A stretch of 64,000 nt of DNA from Deltaproteobacteria bacterium (GTDB lineage: Bacteria; Desulfobacterota; Desulfobacteria; Desulfobacterales; UBA5852): assembly GCA_020444045.1 (NCBI GenBank), contig JAHLLS010000006.1, forward strand, positions 1 to 64,000, read 5' to 3'. A model generated the notes under the pieces. It saw only the letters and a program-made list of their open reading frames with translations, searched no databases and was not told the origin of the DNA. The stretch's first letter is position 1. Each line of letters starts with the position of its first letter. Of the stretch, positions 54,479-63,662 are shown in pieces. The translations under genes were made by a program, and so were the position numbers.

Positions 54479-54481
54479 ATG
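54454..54481 (+). promoter_or_regulatory. Candidate promoter at the lepA start
   Basis: TTGCAC (54454-54459) and TATATG (54476-54481) have a 16-base spacer. The start site would fall near 54488-54491, on the favoured lepA ATG. The -10 overlaps the alternative ATG at 54479, which argues against that start. Confidence 0.35.
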
Positions 54482-54490
54482 ACTAATACC

Positions 54491-56287
54491 ATGAACAACA
54501 TACGTAATTTCAGCATTATTGCCCATATCGATCACGGTAAATCCACTCTTTCGGACCGCTTGATCCAGGCCACGGATATCGTTTCGGCGCGGGATTTCAA
54601 AGACCAGATCCTGGACACCATGGATATCGAACGCGAGCGCGGCATCACCATCAAGAGTCAAACCGTTTGCCTTCCCTACAAGGCCAAAGACGGCCGACAC
54701 TATTCCCTGAACCTGATCGACACCCCGGGGCACGTCGACTTCACTTACGAAGTTTCCCGCGCCCTGGCCTCCTGTGAGGGAGCCCTGCTCCTGGTGGACG
54801 CCAGCCAGGGGGTCGAAGCCCAGACCCTGGCCAACCTCTATCTGGCCCTGGAACACGACCTGGAGATCATCCCGGTGATCAACAAGATCGATCTGCCTTC
54901 GGCGGATGTGGCTCGCGTCAAGGACCAGATCGAGGAAGACCTCGGTCTGGATCCGGAAAGTGCGATTCTGACTTCGGCCAAAGAGGGCATCGGGATTGAA
55001 GCGATCCTGGAGGGCGTCGTCAACCACTTGAAACCCCCGCAGGGGGACCCTGAAGCGCCCCTGCAGGCCCTGATCTTCGACTCGCACTACGATGCCTTCC
55101 GCGGCACCATTGTGCACTTCCGGGTGTTCCAGGGACGGATCAAAGCCGGTGATACGATTCAATTCATGTTCAACAAAGCGACCCACAAAGTCGAAGAGGT
55201 CGGTGTTTTCCAGATTGTCCGCAAACCCCAGAAAGAACTGTCGGCGGGCCAGGTGGGCTATCTGATTGCCGGCATCAAGACGGTCAGCGACACCCGCTGC
55301 GGTGATACGATCACGCTCAAGCAGCGCCCCTGCGATCGCCCCCTGCCGGGGTTCAAAGAGGCCAAACCGGTGGTTTTTTCCTCCATCTATCCGGTGGCTT
55401 CGGACGGCTACGAAGACCTGACCATCGGGCTGGAGAAACTCAAGCTCAACGATGCCTCGTTGATCTATGAAAAAGATTCCTCGGCCGCCCTGGGATTCGG
55501 GTTCCGCTGTGGGTTTCTCGGCCTGCTGCATCTGGAGGTGGTCCAGGAACGGCTGGAACGGGAATTCGATCTTTCCCTGATCCTCACGGCGCCCTCGGTC
55601 CGCTACGAGCTGTTCATGAATGACGGCAGCATGGAGGTCATCGACAATCCCGCCCTGTATCCCGATCCGACGCTGATCGCGTATGCCCGGGAACCCTTTA
55701 TCAAGGCCTCCATCATGGTGCCGGACCGCTACATGGGGGCCGTGATGAAACTCTGCCTGGATCGCCGGGGCATCAACAAGAATTACCAGTACCTCACCAG
55801 CAACCGCCTGGAGATGATTTTTGAACTGCCCCTGGCAGAAGTCGTTTATGATTTTTACGACCGCCTCAAGTCGGTCACCCAGGGGTATGGGTCCTTTGAC
55901 TACGAGCTTCTGGAATTCCGGGAAACCGACCTGGTCAAAGTGGATATTCTGATCAACGGGGAACGTGTGGACGCTTTGAGCCAGCTGGTGCACCGGGAGC
56001 GCGCCGTCGAGCGGGCCCGCTCGGCCTGCGAAAAGCTGCGGGACGAAATTCCCCGTCAAATGTTCAAAATTGCCATCCAGGGCGCCATCGGCGGCACGAT
56101 TATCTCGCGCAAGACCATCTCCGCCTTTCGCAAGGACGTGACCGCCAAATGCTACGGCGGCGACATTTCGCGCAAGCGCAAGCTTCTGGAAAAACAGAAA
56201 AAAGGCAAAAAACGCATGAAAATGGTCGGCCAGGTCATGATTCCCCAGTCGGCTTTTCTGTCCGTGCTGAAAACCGATACCGACTGA
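54491..56287 (+). CDS. lepA: Translation GTPase LepA (EF4)
   Basis: This 598-residue GTPase of the EF-G family back-translocates or rescues stalled ribosomes. It has '[19 protein letters not shown]' (P-loop), '[13 protein letters not shown]', '[12 protein letters not shown]', '[10 protein letters not shown]' (NKxD) and the LepA-specific C-terminal domain ending '[24 protein letters not shown]'. The ATG at 54491 (starting 'MNNIRNFSI') gives the family length. The upstream ATG at 54479 is an alternative. Neither has a ribosome site. Confidence 0.96.
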   Translation: MNNIRNFSIIAHIDHGKSTLSDRLIQATDIVSARDFKDQILDTMDIERERGITIKSQTVCLPYKAKDGRHYSLNLIDTPGHVDFTYEVSRALASCEGALLLVDASQGVEAQTLANLYLALEHDLEIIPVINKIDLPSADVARVKDQIEEDLGLDPESAILTSAKEGIGIEAILEGVVNHLKPPQGDPEAPLQALIFDSHYDAFRGTIVHFRVFQGRIKAGDTIQFMFNKATHKVEEVGVFQIVRKPQKELSAGQVGYLIAGIKTVSDTRCGDTITLKQRPCDRPLPGFKEAKPVVFSSIYPVASDGYEDLTIGLEKLKLNDASLIYEKDSSAALGFGFRCGFLGLLHLEVVQERLEREFDLSLILTAPSVRYELFMNDGSMEVIDNPALYPDPTLIAYAREPFIKASIMVPDRYMGAVMKLCLDRRGINKNYQYLTSNRLEMIFELPLAEVVYDFYDRLKSVTQGYGSFDYELLEFRETDLVKVDILINGERVDALSQLVHRERAVERARSACEKLRDEIPRQMFKIAIQGAIGGTIISRKTISAFRKDVTAKCYGGDISRKRKLLEKQKKGKKRMKMVGQVMIPQSAFLSVLKTDTD

Positions 56288-56331
56288 CCCGTATCGAACG
56301 GCACCCCTTCACCAACATCTACGGAGCGTTC

Positions 56332-57627
56332 ATGGGCCGAACCATTGTCGAAAAAATTTTTGACAGCCACCGCCGCGACAATCCTTTCCATGACGTTCAC
56401 GTCATCGGGCTGGATGTCGTGGCCTGTCATGAGATTACAACCCCCATCGCCATCAATGATCTGGCGGCCCGGGGCAAGGACCGCGTATTCGATCCCGACC
56501 GCATCAAAGCCGTGATCGACCATGTCACCCCGGCCAAGGATTCCAAAACCGCCGAACAGGGTAAGATTCTGCGTGATTGGACCCGGCGTCACGGCATACG
56601 CGATTTCTTCGATATCGGGCGCAACGGTGTCTGTCATGCCCTCTTTCCGGAAAAAGGCTTTATCCGGCCGGGATACACCGCCATCATGGGAGATTCGCAT
56701 ACCTGCACCTACGGTGCTTTCGGTGCCTTTGCCGCCGGCGTGGGCACCACCGACCTGGAGGTGGGAATCCTCAAGGGGGTATGCGCCTTCCGCCTGCCGG
56801 AAACCCTGCGCATCGACATCACCGGAAAGCTGGCCGAGGGGGTCTATGCCAAAGACGTCATCCTCTCGGTCGTCGCCCGGATCGGTGTGAACGGCGCCAC
56901 CAACAAGGTCATCGAATTCAGCGGCCCGGTGGTGGACAGCATGTCCATGGCAGAGCGCATGACGCTGTGCAATATGGCCATTGAGGCCGGCGGCACCTGC
57001 GGCATCTGCGCTCCGGATCAAACGACGGTGGACTACCTGTGGGACTTTATCAAGGATGACTACCGGGATAAGAAGGAAGCACTGGCGGCCTTTGCCGCCT
57101 ATCAGGCGGACGCCGACGCCCGTTACGCCCAGGTCATCCATCACGACGTGAGCGGCCTGGAACCCCTGGCGACCTTCGGCCACAAACCCGATCAGGTCAA
57201 GCCGGTGCGCGACATGACGCATCAAAAAGTAGATCAGGTCTATATCGGTTCCTGCACCAACGGCCGGATCGAGGACCTGCGGGTGGCCGCGGAGGTTTTG
57301 CGCGGCCAGACCCTCGCCCAGTCCGTGCGCGGCATCGTTTCCCCGGCCACACCCCGAATCTACCGCCAGGCCATGGCGGAAGGCCTGATCGACGTATTCA
57401 TGCAGGCCGGCTTCTGTGTCACCAACCCCACCTGCGGCGCCTGTCTCGGTATGAGCAACGGGGTCCTGGCCGAGGGGGAAGTGTGTGCCGCCACCACCAA
57501 CCGCAATTTCAACGGGCGCATGGGCATCGGCGGCATGGTCCATCTGGTCAGCCCGGCCACGGCCGCGGCCAGCGCCATCGCCGGGCACCTGACCCCGGCC
57601 GGCAACAACCGGAAACAGGGAGCTTGA
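56332..57627 (+). CDS. leuC: 3-isopropylmalate dehydratase large subunit-type aconitase
   Basis: This 431-residue subunit of the LeuC/HacA type has the 4Fe-4S Cys in 'VYIGSCTNGR' and 'CVTNPTCGACLG', 'GDSHTCTYGAFGAFAAGVGTTD' and 'GTCGICAPDQTT'. Length fits the compact (archaeal-type) large subunit. A GGAG lies just before the ATG at 56332; the open frame further upstream is part of lepA. leuA and leuB are not nearby, so related substrates (homoaconitate, dimethylmalate) remain possible. Confidence 0.88.
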   Translation: MGRTIVEKIFDSHRRDNPFHDVHVIGLDVVACHEITTPIAINDLAARGKDRVFDPDRIKAVIDHVTPAKDSKTAEQGKILRDWTRRHGIRDFFDIGRNGVCHALFPEKGFIRPGYTAIMGDSHTCTYGAFGAFAAGVGTTDLEVGILKGVCAFRLPETLRIDITGKLAEGVYAKDVILSVVARIGVNGATNKVIEFSGPVVDSMSMAERMTLCNMAIEAGGTCGICAPDQTTVDYLWDFIKDDYRDKKEALAAFAAYQADADARYAQVIHHDVSGLEPLATFGHKPDQVKPVRDMTHQKVDQVYIGSCTNGRIEDLRVAAEVLRGQTLAQSVRGIVSPATPRIYRQAMAEGLIDVFMQAGFCVTNPTCGACLGMSNGVLAEGEVCAATTNRNFNGRMGIGGMVHLVSPATAAASAIAGHLTPAGNNRKQGA

Positions 57628-57629
57628 CA

Positions 57630-58154
57630 ATGAAAAATTTCAGTGGAAACGTCCTGTTTCTGGACCGGTCCGACATCAATACCGACGAAATCATCCCGGC
57701 CAAATATCTCACCGAAATCACCAAGGAAGCCCTGGGGCCGCATCTTCTGGAAGATCTGTGCCTGGAGGGGTTTATCCCCGGCCGGAGCACCCGGGATAAA
57801 CAGATCGTGGTCAGCCGCGCCAATTTCGGCTGCGGGTCTTCCCGCGAGCATGCCCCGTGGGCCTTCGAGGTCAACGGCATCCATGTAGTGATCGCCGAAA
57901 GCTTTGCGCGCATTTTTCGCCAGAACATGTTCAACGGCGGGATGCTGGCCGTGGAACTGCCGGCGGACACGATCGCCGACCTGTTCACCCGTTTCGCCAC
58001 AGCCGACACGCACCTTACAACGGATTTTGAAAACGGCACCTTTACCTTCACGGCCGGCGCTTCCCGCCACACCGTCCCCTTTACCCTGTCCGGGTTCGAT
58101 CGCGCCCTGGTGAATGCCGGCGGGTGGGTGGAATATGCCGATGTGAATTATTGA
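57630..58154 (+). CDS. leuD: 3-isopropylmalate dehydratase small subunit-type protein
   Basis: This 174-residue small (swivel) subunit has 'DINTDEIIPAKYL', 'GCGSSREHAPWAF' (the substrate-binding Ser-Arg region) and 'NGGMLAVELP'. It starts two bases after the leuC stop, with AGGGAG ahead of the ATG. The substrate loop reads YLTEITKE, unlike the YLRT-type loop of classical LeuD. The two subunits form the dehydratase. Confidence 0.88.
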   Translation: MKNFSGNVLFLDRSDINTDEIIPAKYLTEITKEALGPHLLEDLCLEGFIPGRSTRDKQIVVSRANFGCGSSREHAPWAFEVNGIHVVIAESFARIFRQNMFNGGMLAVELPADTIADLFTRFATADTHLTTDFENGTFTFTAGASRHTVPFTLSGFDRALVNAGGWVEYADVNY

Positions 58155-58278
58155 CGGTTGGGGCCTAACAGCGGAAGGGTGCTTGACATGATGGCGTTTA
58201 TCGGAAATGCAAAGAGGAAAGCCGCTGCCGATATCTTCACGAGGGTCAACAGCAACTGATAGGTCTGGAAGGCAAGCA

Positions 58279-58971
58279 ATGGATAAGCCGATCACCATCC
58301 CCGAAACGGTCACTCGAAACTGGCAGGGCATCGTTGACATTCTTGCAGAGATCGTCGGGATCCCCGCGGCGCTGATCATGCGGGTCGACGATCCGGCAAT
58401 CGAGGTCTTTCTGGCCAGCGACAGCCCGGCCAACCCTTACCATCCAGGCGATAGTGAGCATTTATGGGGATCGGGCCTTTATTGCGAAACCGTTATCAAG
58501 GCCCAAAATAAGCTTATTGTTCCCAATGCCCTGGAAGATCCCGACTGGGAGGATAACCCCGACACAAAGCTGAACATGATCGCCTACCTGGGCTACCCCG
58601 TCCTATACCCGGACCGACGCCCCTTTGGCACACTTTGCGTTTTGGATAAAAAAACAAACCCATTCTCGAAAACAACCGAACAACTCATGCTCCGATTCAA
58701 GGAACTTCTCGAAAGCCATATCGCCCTGTTACACTGGAACCAGGCCTTGGGAGACGAGAATAAGAATCTGAACGATTATGCCAGAGAGATTCAGGCCTTG
58801 CGCGGCATCGTGCCCATATGTGCGTCCTGCAAAAAGATCAGAGACAGGGACAACTGCTGGCATCATGTGGAAAGCTATATCGAAAAAGGGTATCCGGAAG
58901 CGGCCTTAAGCCATACATGCTGCCCTGAATGTGCCCGAAAACTTTATCCCGAATTCAACTATCAGGGCTGA
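58279..58971 (+). CDS. GAF domain sensor with C-terminal Cys-rich module
   Basis: This 230-residue soluble protein has an N-terminal GAF domain (about 10-155: 'IVGIPAALIMRVDD', 'SGLYCETVIKAQNKLIVPNAL', 'YLGYPVLYPDRRPFGTLCVLD') and a helix. The C-terminal module 'GIVPICASCKKIRD..NCWHHVESYI' ends in CCPECARKLYPE, which is often found after PAS/GAF domains in this phylum. Two C-x-x-C pairs there may bind zinc or sense redox. No kinase or cyclase domain follows. The ATG follows GGAAGGC. Confidence 0.85.
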   Translation: MDKPITIPETVTRNWQGIVDILAEIVGIPAALIMRVDDPAIEVFLASDSPANPYHPGDSEHLWGSGLYCETVIKAQNKLIVPNALEDPDWEDNPDTKLNMIAYLGYPVLYPDRRPFGTLCVLDKKTNPFSKTTEQLMLRFKELLESHIALLHWNQALGDENKNLNDYAREIQALRGIVPICASCKKIRDRDNCWHHVESYIEKGYPEAALSHTCCPECARKLYPEFNYQG

Positions 58972-59003
58972 CTCGCGATGTCGAGCGCATGGGACGGGAT
59001 GGC

Positions 59004-59177
59004 TCATCGCGTCATGTCCCATATATAACGCCGTTCCTTCCAGCTGCGGCGTTCTTCTCCGCCGTTCAGGAAATAGGTTCGCTCTCTCGTTTTGCGCCGA
59101 TCGCCATACGACCGTCGATCCGTATTGTTCCTTAGCGGCACGCTTTCGATCTTCAGCCGGAAAGCCTGTCTGACCAT
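59004..59177 (-). CDS. Small Arg/Glu-rich protein with ERR/DRR repeats
   Basis: This 57-residue basic protein is dominated by 'DRRSYGDRRKTRERTYFLNGGEERRSWKERR'. Short proteins with such DRR/ERR-R-x-x-(E/D)RR blocks and a 'YFLNGG.ERR' core occur in Desulfobacterota, according to my recollection. GGGAG lies 8 bases before the ATG at 59177. It is convergent to the GAF gene. No function is known. Confidence 0.6.
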   Translation of the reverse strand: MVRQAFRLKIESVPLRNNTDRRSYGDRRKTRERTYFLNGGEERRSWKERRYIWDMTR

Positions 59178-59601
59178 CGCGCATCTCCCAATAAAAAATC
59201 GAATACCGAACCCGGCCGCGTGTGCGCGGGCTGAACTTCGGTTTTTTGGGGGCCATACGGCGCCTGATTGGAACAGAGGCGATATGCCAAGCTTCAGGAA
59301 AATCGGAACAGAGGAAGATCGCGGCCGCAACGGACAACAGGTGGTGGCGTCAGATAAGCAAAGCCTCGGCGTCATATGAGCACCCTCGGCGGCATTTTGC
59401 AAGTCTATTTTTGGATGGGCCGGTATCCGCTTCTGGATAAGCCAGCATAGGAAAGGAACCGCTTTTCCGATAACGACACGGCAGGTATACCCAGCAACCG
59501 GGAACGGGCCTCATGGACCGACGGGTATGCGGATCAGAGGTGATGGAACCCGAGGACAACCGCGCCTCACACCTCATCCTACGGACCGATAACGGCGCCT
59601 G
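59178..59601. other. Intergenic region, no feature recognised
   Basis: This gap of about 420 bases lies upstream of the small basic gene and downstream of osmC on the same strand. The frames here give no family match and I saw no hairpin, repeat or promoter. Confidence 0.35.
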
Positions 59602-60003
59602 TCAGACAACCTCGAAGGACAGCTGTACAGCCCCTTTGATCGTATTGGCCACGATGCAGCTCCGCTCGGCAATCGTGACAAGCTTTTCCATTTCAGCCTT
59701 GTCGGCATAATGTCCTGAAACAGCCAGTTTGACCGCTGAAAAGCGTGCCGGCGCTTCCGCCAGGGTTGCCGTCACGGCAATGGCGATATCCGACACGGCC
59801 GCCTCACGGGTTTTGACGGCCGCCAACAGGTTGCTCATAAAGCACCCGCCCAATCCCATGAGAAGCATCTCGCCCCCCATCGGACCGCGGTCGGACCCGC
59901 CTTTGGCCTCGGGCCGATCGCTCAGGGTTTTAAACTGGCGGGCCGTGCATTCCGAGGTGGAGGCCGAGATTTGCTTGACCTGAACGTGAACTTCCTGTGC
60001 CAT
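59602..60003 (-). CDS. OsmC/Ohr family protein
   Basis: This 133-residue peroxide-reductase-like protein has the two redox Cys positions of the family: 'LMGLGGCFMSNLL' near residue 54 and 'AERSCIVANTIKG' near residue 118. Glu/Arg-containing blocks are also present. It is of the YhfA/OsmC-like type with a short N-terminus. Likely role is reduction of organic hydroperoxides or disulfides. The start at 60003 has GGAGGG before it. Confidence 0.88.
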   Translation of the reverse strand: MAQEVHVQVKQISASTSECTARQFKTLSDRPEAKGGSDRGPMGGEMLLMGLGGCFMSNLLAAVKTREAAVSDIAIAVTATLAEAPARFSAVKLAVSGHYADKAEMEKLVTIAERSCIVANTIKGAVQLSFEVV

Positions 60004-60304
60004 ATGCCATCCCTCCTGGGTAATGAATTTCGATGTCGGTGGCCGTGGCGTCTGCCCCGGACTTAAGGGGAATGCTTTGCCCGGTGCACCACACGGCGCA
60101 ACGCTTATTGCCGATACGGGTTCTATACTGGCAACGCTTCCATGCCAAAGCAAGTTTTCTGATCAGTGCGATAGTGGATATAGTCATTCCCAGGCCGGCC
60201 GGCAAGATCGGCCGACGCGGACAAGCGGCGATTGCCGATGCAACCGTTAACCGTCAAAAACCTCCCTTGCATCCTGAGCCGGTGGTGATTAATATGACGG
60301 CACC
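60004..60304. other. Intergenic region between divergent osmC-like and ClpX-like genes
   Basis: About 300 bases with no clear promoter or hairpin. The candidate frames are antisense or out-of-frame. Confidence 0.3.
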
Positions 60305-62083
60305 ATGAAACCAACTCAGGAAAAAATACCCAATCCCGCGGAAGTTGAAAAAGAGATCAGCGAATTCCTCTCCAAGCGGTTCGGCAACCATGTCAAAATC
60401 GTCACCCCCATGATGGTGACCGACCCCAATGATATGGGTCCGTCGGGCAAGAAAACCCATGGCACCACCGGCATCAATTTCGATCTGAAACCCGAGGGTC
60501 TGATCGCCTATCTCGATCGCTACATTGTCCGCCAGGACAACGCCAAAGCGGTCCTGGCCACCAAGATCTGCACCCATTTCAACCGCGTCAAACGCCAGCG
60601 GCAAAGCGGCGGCCCAACGCGCGACATGGTGGGCGGCATCAAGAACAACGTGCTTCTGATCGGTCCCACCGGGGTCGGCAAAACTTATATCGTCAAGCTT
60701 ATCGCCAAACACATCGGCGTTCCTTTCGTCAAGGGCGATGCCACCAAATTCAGTGAAACCGGCTATGTGGGCGGCGATGTGGAGGATTTGGTGCGCGATC
60801 TGGTGCGCGAAGCCGGCGACGATATCGAACTGGCCCAGCACGGTATCATCTATGTCGATGAAATCGACAAAATTGCCGGTTCACGCAACACCATCGGCGC
60901 CGACGTCTCCCGTGCCGGGGTGCAGCGAGCCCTCCTGAAACCCATGGAGGAAACCGAAGTGGACCTCAAGGTCCCCCATGATCCGGTGTCCATGATCCAG
61001 GAAATTGAAAATTTCCGTAAAACCGGCCAGAAGGAAAAACGGACGGTCAATACGGCCAACATCCTTTTTATCATGAGCGGCGCCTTCAGCGAACTCGAGG
61101 AAATCGTCCGCAAGCGCGTGATCCGCCAGGGCATCGGTTTCGGAGCCCCTCTCAAAAAGGAGGGCCCCGACCCGGCCCTGCTCCAGCAGGTCAAATCCGA
61201 GGATCTCATCGCGTTTGGATTCGAATCCGAATTCGTGGGTCGCCTACCGGTCCGCACCGTGCTGGAACCCCTCGATGAAAATGACCTCTACGAAATCCTC
61301 AAAAATCCCAGCAATCCGATTATTATCGGGAAAAAACTCGATTTCGATGCCTACGGTATCGACGTCAAATTCGATGATCAGGCCCTGCGGCTGCTGGCCA
61401 AGGACGCCAGTGCCGAAAACACCGGAGCCCGTGGCCTGGTCAGTGCGGTGGAAAAGGCCCTCCTGCCGTATGAGACCCGCCTGCCGTCGACCGGCCTGCG
61501 GCAGTTTCCGGTCACCCAGGCGGTGATACAGTCGCCCCGCGCAAGCCTGGACCATATGCTGGCGGAAGAAAGCGCCCCATTGATCCAACAGGACTTCACG
61601 CGCCTGGCGGACCAGGAAAAGCAATCCATCAAACATTACATCCAGAGCAATCGACGCATTTTATCGGACAAATACAGCCTCTCCCTGACACCGTCACGGC
61701 TGGAGGTCCTGGCCCAATTTTATGTCAACCACATCCTCGATATCGGGCAGGTGTTCCAGCAGATAAAATCCTGCTATGACGATATCAAAAAAATCGAACT
61801 CGAGTTCTATAAACGCAACGACATCAACGTGGTTCTCGAGGAAGACGCTATTGACTTCATTATGGAGCAGATTGTAAACAAAGCGGTTACGCTTGAGGAG
61901 ATCGCGCAACAACTGAATACCAACTTTGAGCTGGGGCTGAAACTGGTGATGGAAAAAACAGGCCAAAATCGGTTTTTTATCAACCGGGACGCTCTGGTAA
62001 ACCCTGAATCCTTTATCGGCGGCCTGATCCGAAACGGTCTGAGCACCCCCAAGCTGCCTGCAAATGAAAGGTCGGAAGATTAA
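60305..62083 (+). CDS. ClpX-like AAA+ ATPase without zinc finger
   Basis: This 592-residue AAA+ protein has Walker A GPTGVGKT (120-127), Walker B 'IIYVDEID' (181-188), pore-loop-like 'GYVGGDVE' (153-160), 'RKRVIRQGIGFG' with the IGF ClpP-docking motif (277-279) and sensor-2 'GARGLVSAVEKALLP' (374-388). It resembles ClpX but has no N-terminal C4 zinc domain; residues 1-60 are different and there is a long helical C-terminal domain (about 420-592) not found in ClpX. Its TAA overlaps the ATG of ahbC by one base. It may be a substrate-specific unfoldase. The ribosome site is weak. Confidence 0.88.
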   Translation: MKPTQEKIPNPAEVEKEISEFLSKRFGNHVKIVTPMMVTDPNDMGPSGKKTHGTTGINFDLKPEGLIAYLDRYIVRQDNAKAVLATKICTHFNRVKRQRQSGGPTRDMVGGIKNNVLLIGPTGVGKTYIVKLIAKHIGVPFVKGDATKFSETGYVGGDVEDLVRDLVREAGDDIELAQHGIIYVDEIDKIAGSRNTIGADVSRAGVQRALLKPMEETEVDLKVPHDPVSMIQEIENFRKTGQKEKRTVNTANILFIMSGAFSELEEIVRKRVIRQGIGFGAPLKKEGPDPALLQQVKSEDLIAFGFESEFVGRLPVRTVLEPLDENDLYEILKNPSNPIIIGKKLDFDAYGIDVKFDDQALRLLAKDASAENTGARGLVSAVEKALLPYETRLPSTGLRQFPVTQAVIQSPRASLDHMLAEESAPLIQQDFTRLADQEKQSIKHYIQSNRRILSDKYSLSLTPSRLEVLAQFYVNHILDIGQVFQQIKSCYDDIKKIELEFYKRNDINVVLEEDAIDFIMEQIVNKAVTLEEIAQQLNTNFELGLKLVMEKTGQNRFFINRDALVNPESFIGGLIRNGLSTPKLPANERSED

Positions 62084-63270
62084 TGATCGGTATTTCCAAA
62101 CTATACTGCGGCACCGTAGAGCCATCGGACGCGTTGCGCTATGGCCGTCATTCGAGTCAATTACCCTCCCATCTGCTGCAGTTTTCAGAAGACAAAAAGC
62201 CCGTTATCGTCTGGAACGTCACCCGGCGCTGCAACCTTAAATGTGTGCACTGCTATGCCCAGGCCAAGGACCAGGTCTTCGACAATGAATTGACCACGGC
62301 CCAGGGCAAGACCTTGATCGATGACCTGGCCGCTTTCGGCTCGCCGGTCATGCTCTTTTCCGGCGGGGAGCCGCTGATGCGCCCGGACCTGCCGGAACTG
62401 GCCGAATATGCCGTCAAAAAGGGCATGCGGGCCGTGATTTCCACCAACGGCACCCTGATCACGCCGGACATGGCCCGGACACTCAAGGATATCGGTCTGT
62501 CCTACGTCGGCATCAGCATCGACGGCATGGAAAAAATCCACGATCGCTTCCGGGCGGTGAAAGGGTGCTTCCAGGATGCCCTGGAAGGCATCCGCAACAC
62601 CCAGGCAGCCGGCATCAAAGTCGGCCTGCGCTTCACCATCAACAAATTCAATGTGGATGAAATTCCGGCGGTCTTCGACTTGCTGGAGGAGATGGACATT
62701 CCGCGGGTATGCTTCTACCACCTGGTTTACGCCGGGCGCGGATCGAAACTGGTAGAAGACGATCTTACCCATGAAGGCACGCGCCGGGCGGTGGATCTGA
62801 TCATCGACCGCACCAAAGATCTTCACGATCGGGGCAAACCCAAGGAAGTCCTGACCGTGGACAACCATGCCGACGGCCCTTACCTCTATATGCGGATGCT
62901 CAAAGAAGATCCGGAGCGCGCCAAGGAAGTGCTCGAATTGCTCGAGATGAACGAGGGCAATAATTCCGGCCGCGGTATCGGCTGTGTCAGCTGGGATGGC
63001 GATGTTTATGCCGACCAGTTCTGGCGGCATAACAGCTTCGGCAACATCAAGGATCGGCCCTTTTCTGAAATCTGGACCGACATGTCCAACCCCCTGATGA
63101 AAAAACTGAAGGACAAGAAGCAGTACGTCACCGGCCGCTGCGCCACCTGCAGCTGGCTTAATGTCTGCGGCGGTAATTTCCGGGTGCGGGCGGAGGCCAC
63201 CACAGGCGATGTGTGGGCGCCGGATCCGGCCTGTTACCTGACGGACGAAGAAATCAGCGAAACGCTATAA
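62083..63270 (+). CDS. ahbC: AhbC, 12,18-didecarboxysiroheme deacetylase (radical SAM)
   Basis: This 395-residue radical SAM enzyme removes the acetate side chains of 12,18-didecarboxysiroheme to give Fe-coproporphyrin III. The N-terminus 'MIGISKLYCGTVEPSDALRYGR' is a family hallmark. The radical SAM site is CNLKCVHC near residue 51. C-terminal SPASM-like Cys groups are in 'GCVSWDGDVYADQFWRH', 'CATCSWLNVCGG' and 'PACYLTDEE'. It is coupled to the ClpX-like gene by a 1-base overlap, and hemB lies about 390 bases downstream. Together they make a heme cluster. Confidence 0.93.
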   Translation: MIGISKLYCGTVEPSDALRYGRHSSQLPSHLLQFSEDKKPVIVWNVTRRCNLKCVHCYAQAKDQVFDNELTTAQGKTLIDDLAAFGSPVMLFSGGEPLMRPDLPELAEYAVKKGMRAVISTNGTLITPDMARTLKDIGLSYVGISIDGMEKIHDRFRAVKGCFQDALEGIRNTQAAGIKVGLRFTINKFNVDEIPAVFDLLEEMDIPRVCFYHLVYAGRGSKLVEDDLTHEGTRRAVDLIIDRTKDLHDRGKPKEVLTVDNHADGPYLYMRMLKEDPERAKEVLELLEMNEGNNSGRGIGCVSWDGDVYADQFWRHNSFGNIKDRPFSEIWTDMSNPLMKKLKDKKQYVTGRCATCSWLNVCGGNFRVRAEATTGDVWAPDPACYLTDEEISETL

Positions 63271-63662
63271 CGACAGCATTGCGTGAGAAATTCTTTGCAG
63301 ATCAAAACTGGGGTTGCAATCTTAGGAGGAGGGGTTGAATCGCCGTTTGGTGTGCTGGTGTTAATCCCCTTTGTCCCGCGCCGAGCATCGACGGTGCGGC
63401 CGGATAAAGGCGCGCGGACTTGTTTGAACCCCGCTGAAAGCGGGGTGAGTTTCCGCGTGCCCCGGGCGTAGCGGCGACGCGCAGGAGGAAGCGGGACACG
63501 GGCGTCTTCTTTTGGTTCGTTTTCTTCCACGTGGAAGAAAATGAACCATAGCAAATCGCAAGATCCCTTGGAGACGACCGGTAGCTGTTTTTTGTACGAT
63601 CAAAATACAATTTCAAGCGCGATTAATCTGTTTGCCACTTATCACCCCAAGGGAGTCTGACC
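63271..63662. other. Intergenic region between ahbC and hemB holding repeat copy C
   Basis: Most of the 392 bases are the dispersed repeat (63365-63547). The remaining 110 or so before hemB should contain its promoter and an AAGGGAGTC ribosome site; I did not see a good -10/-35 pair. Confidence 0.45.
63365..63547 (+). repeat. Dispersed palindromic repeat, copy C
   Basis: It aligns with copy A from 'CCCTTTGTCCCGCGCCGAG' to the end. The 3' part is a near-perfect 32-base palindrome with a 20-base perfect core TTTCTTCCACGTGGAAGAAA (63521-63540), flanked by GTTC and GAAC. A CCCCGCT...AGCGGGG hairpin sits in the middle (about 63429-63446). It lies after ahbC in the same relative orientation that copy A has to cca. 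Confidence 0.92.
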
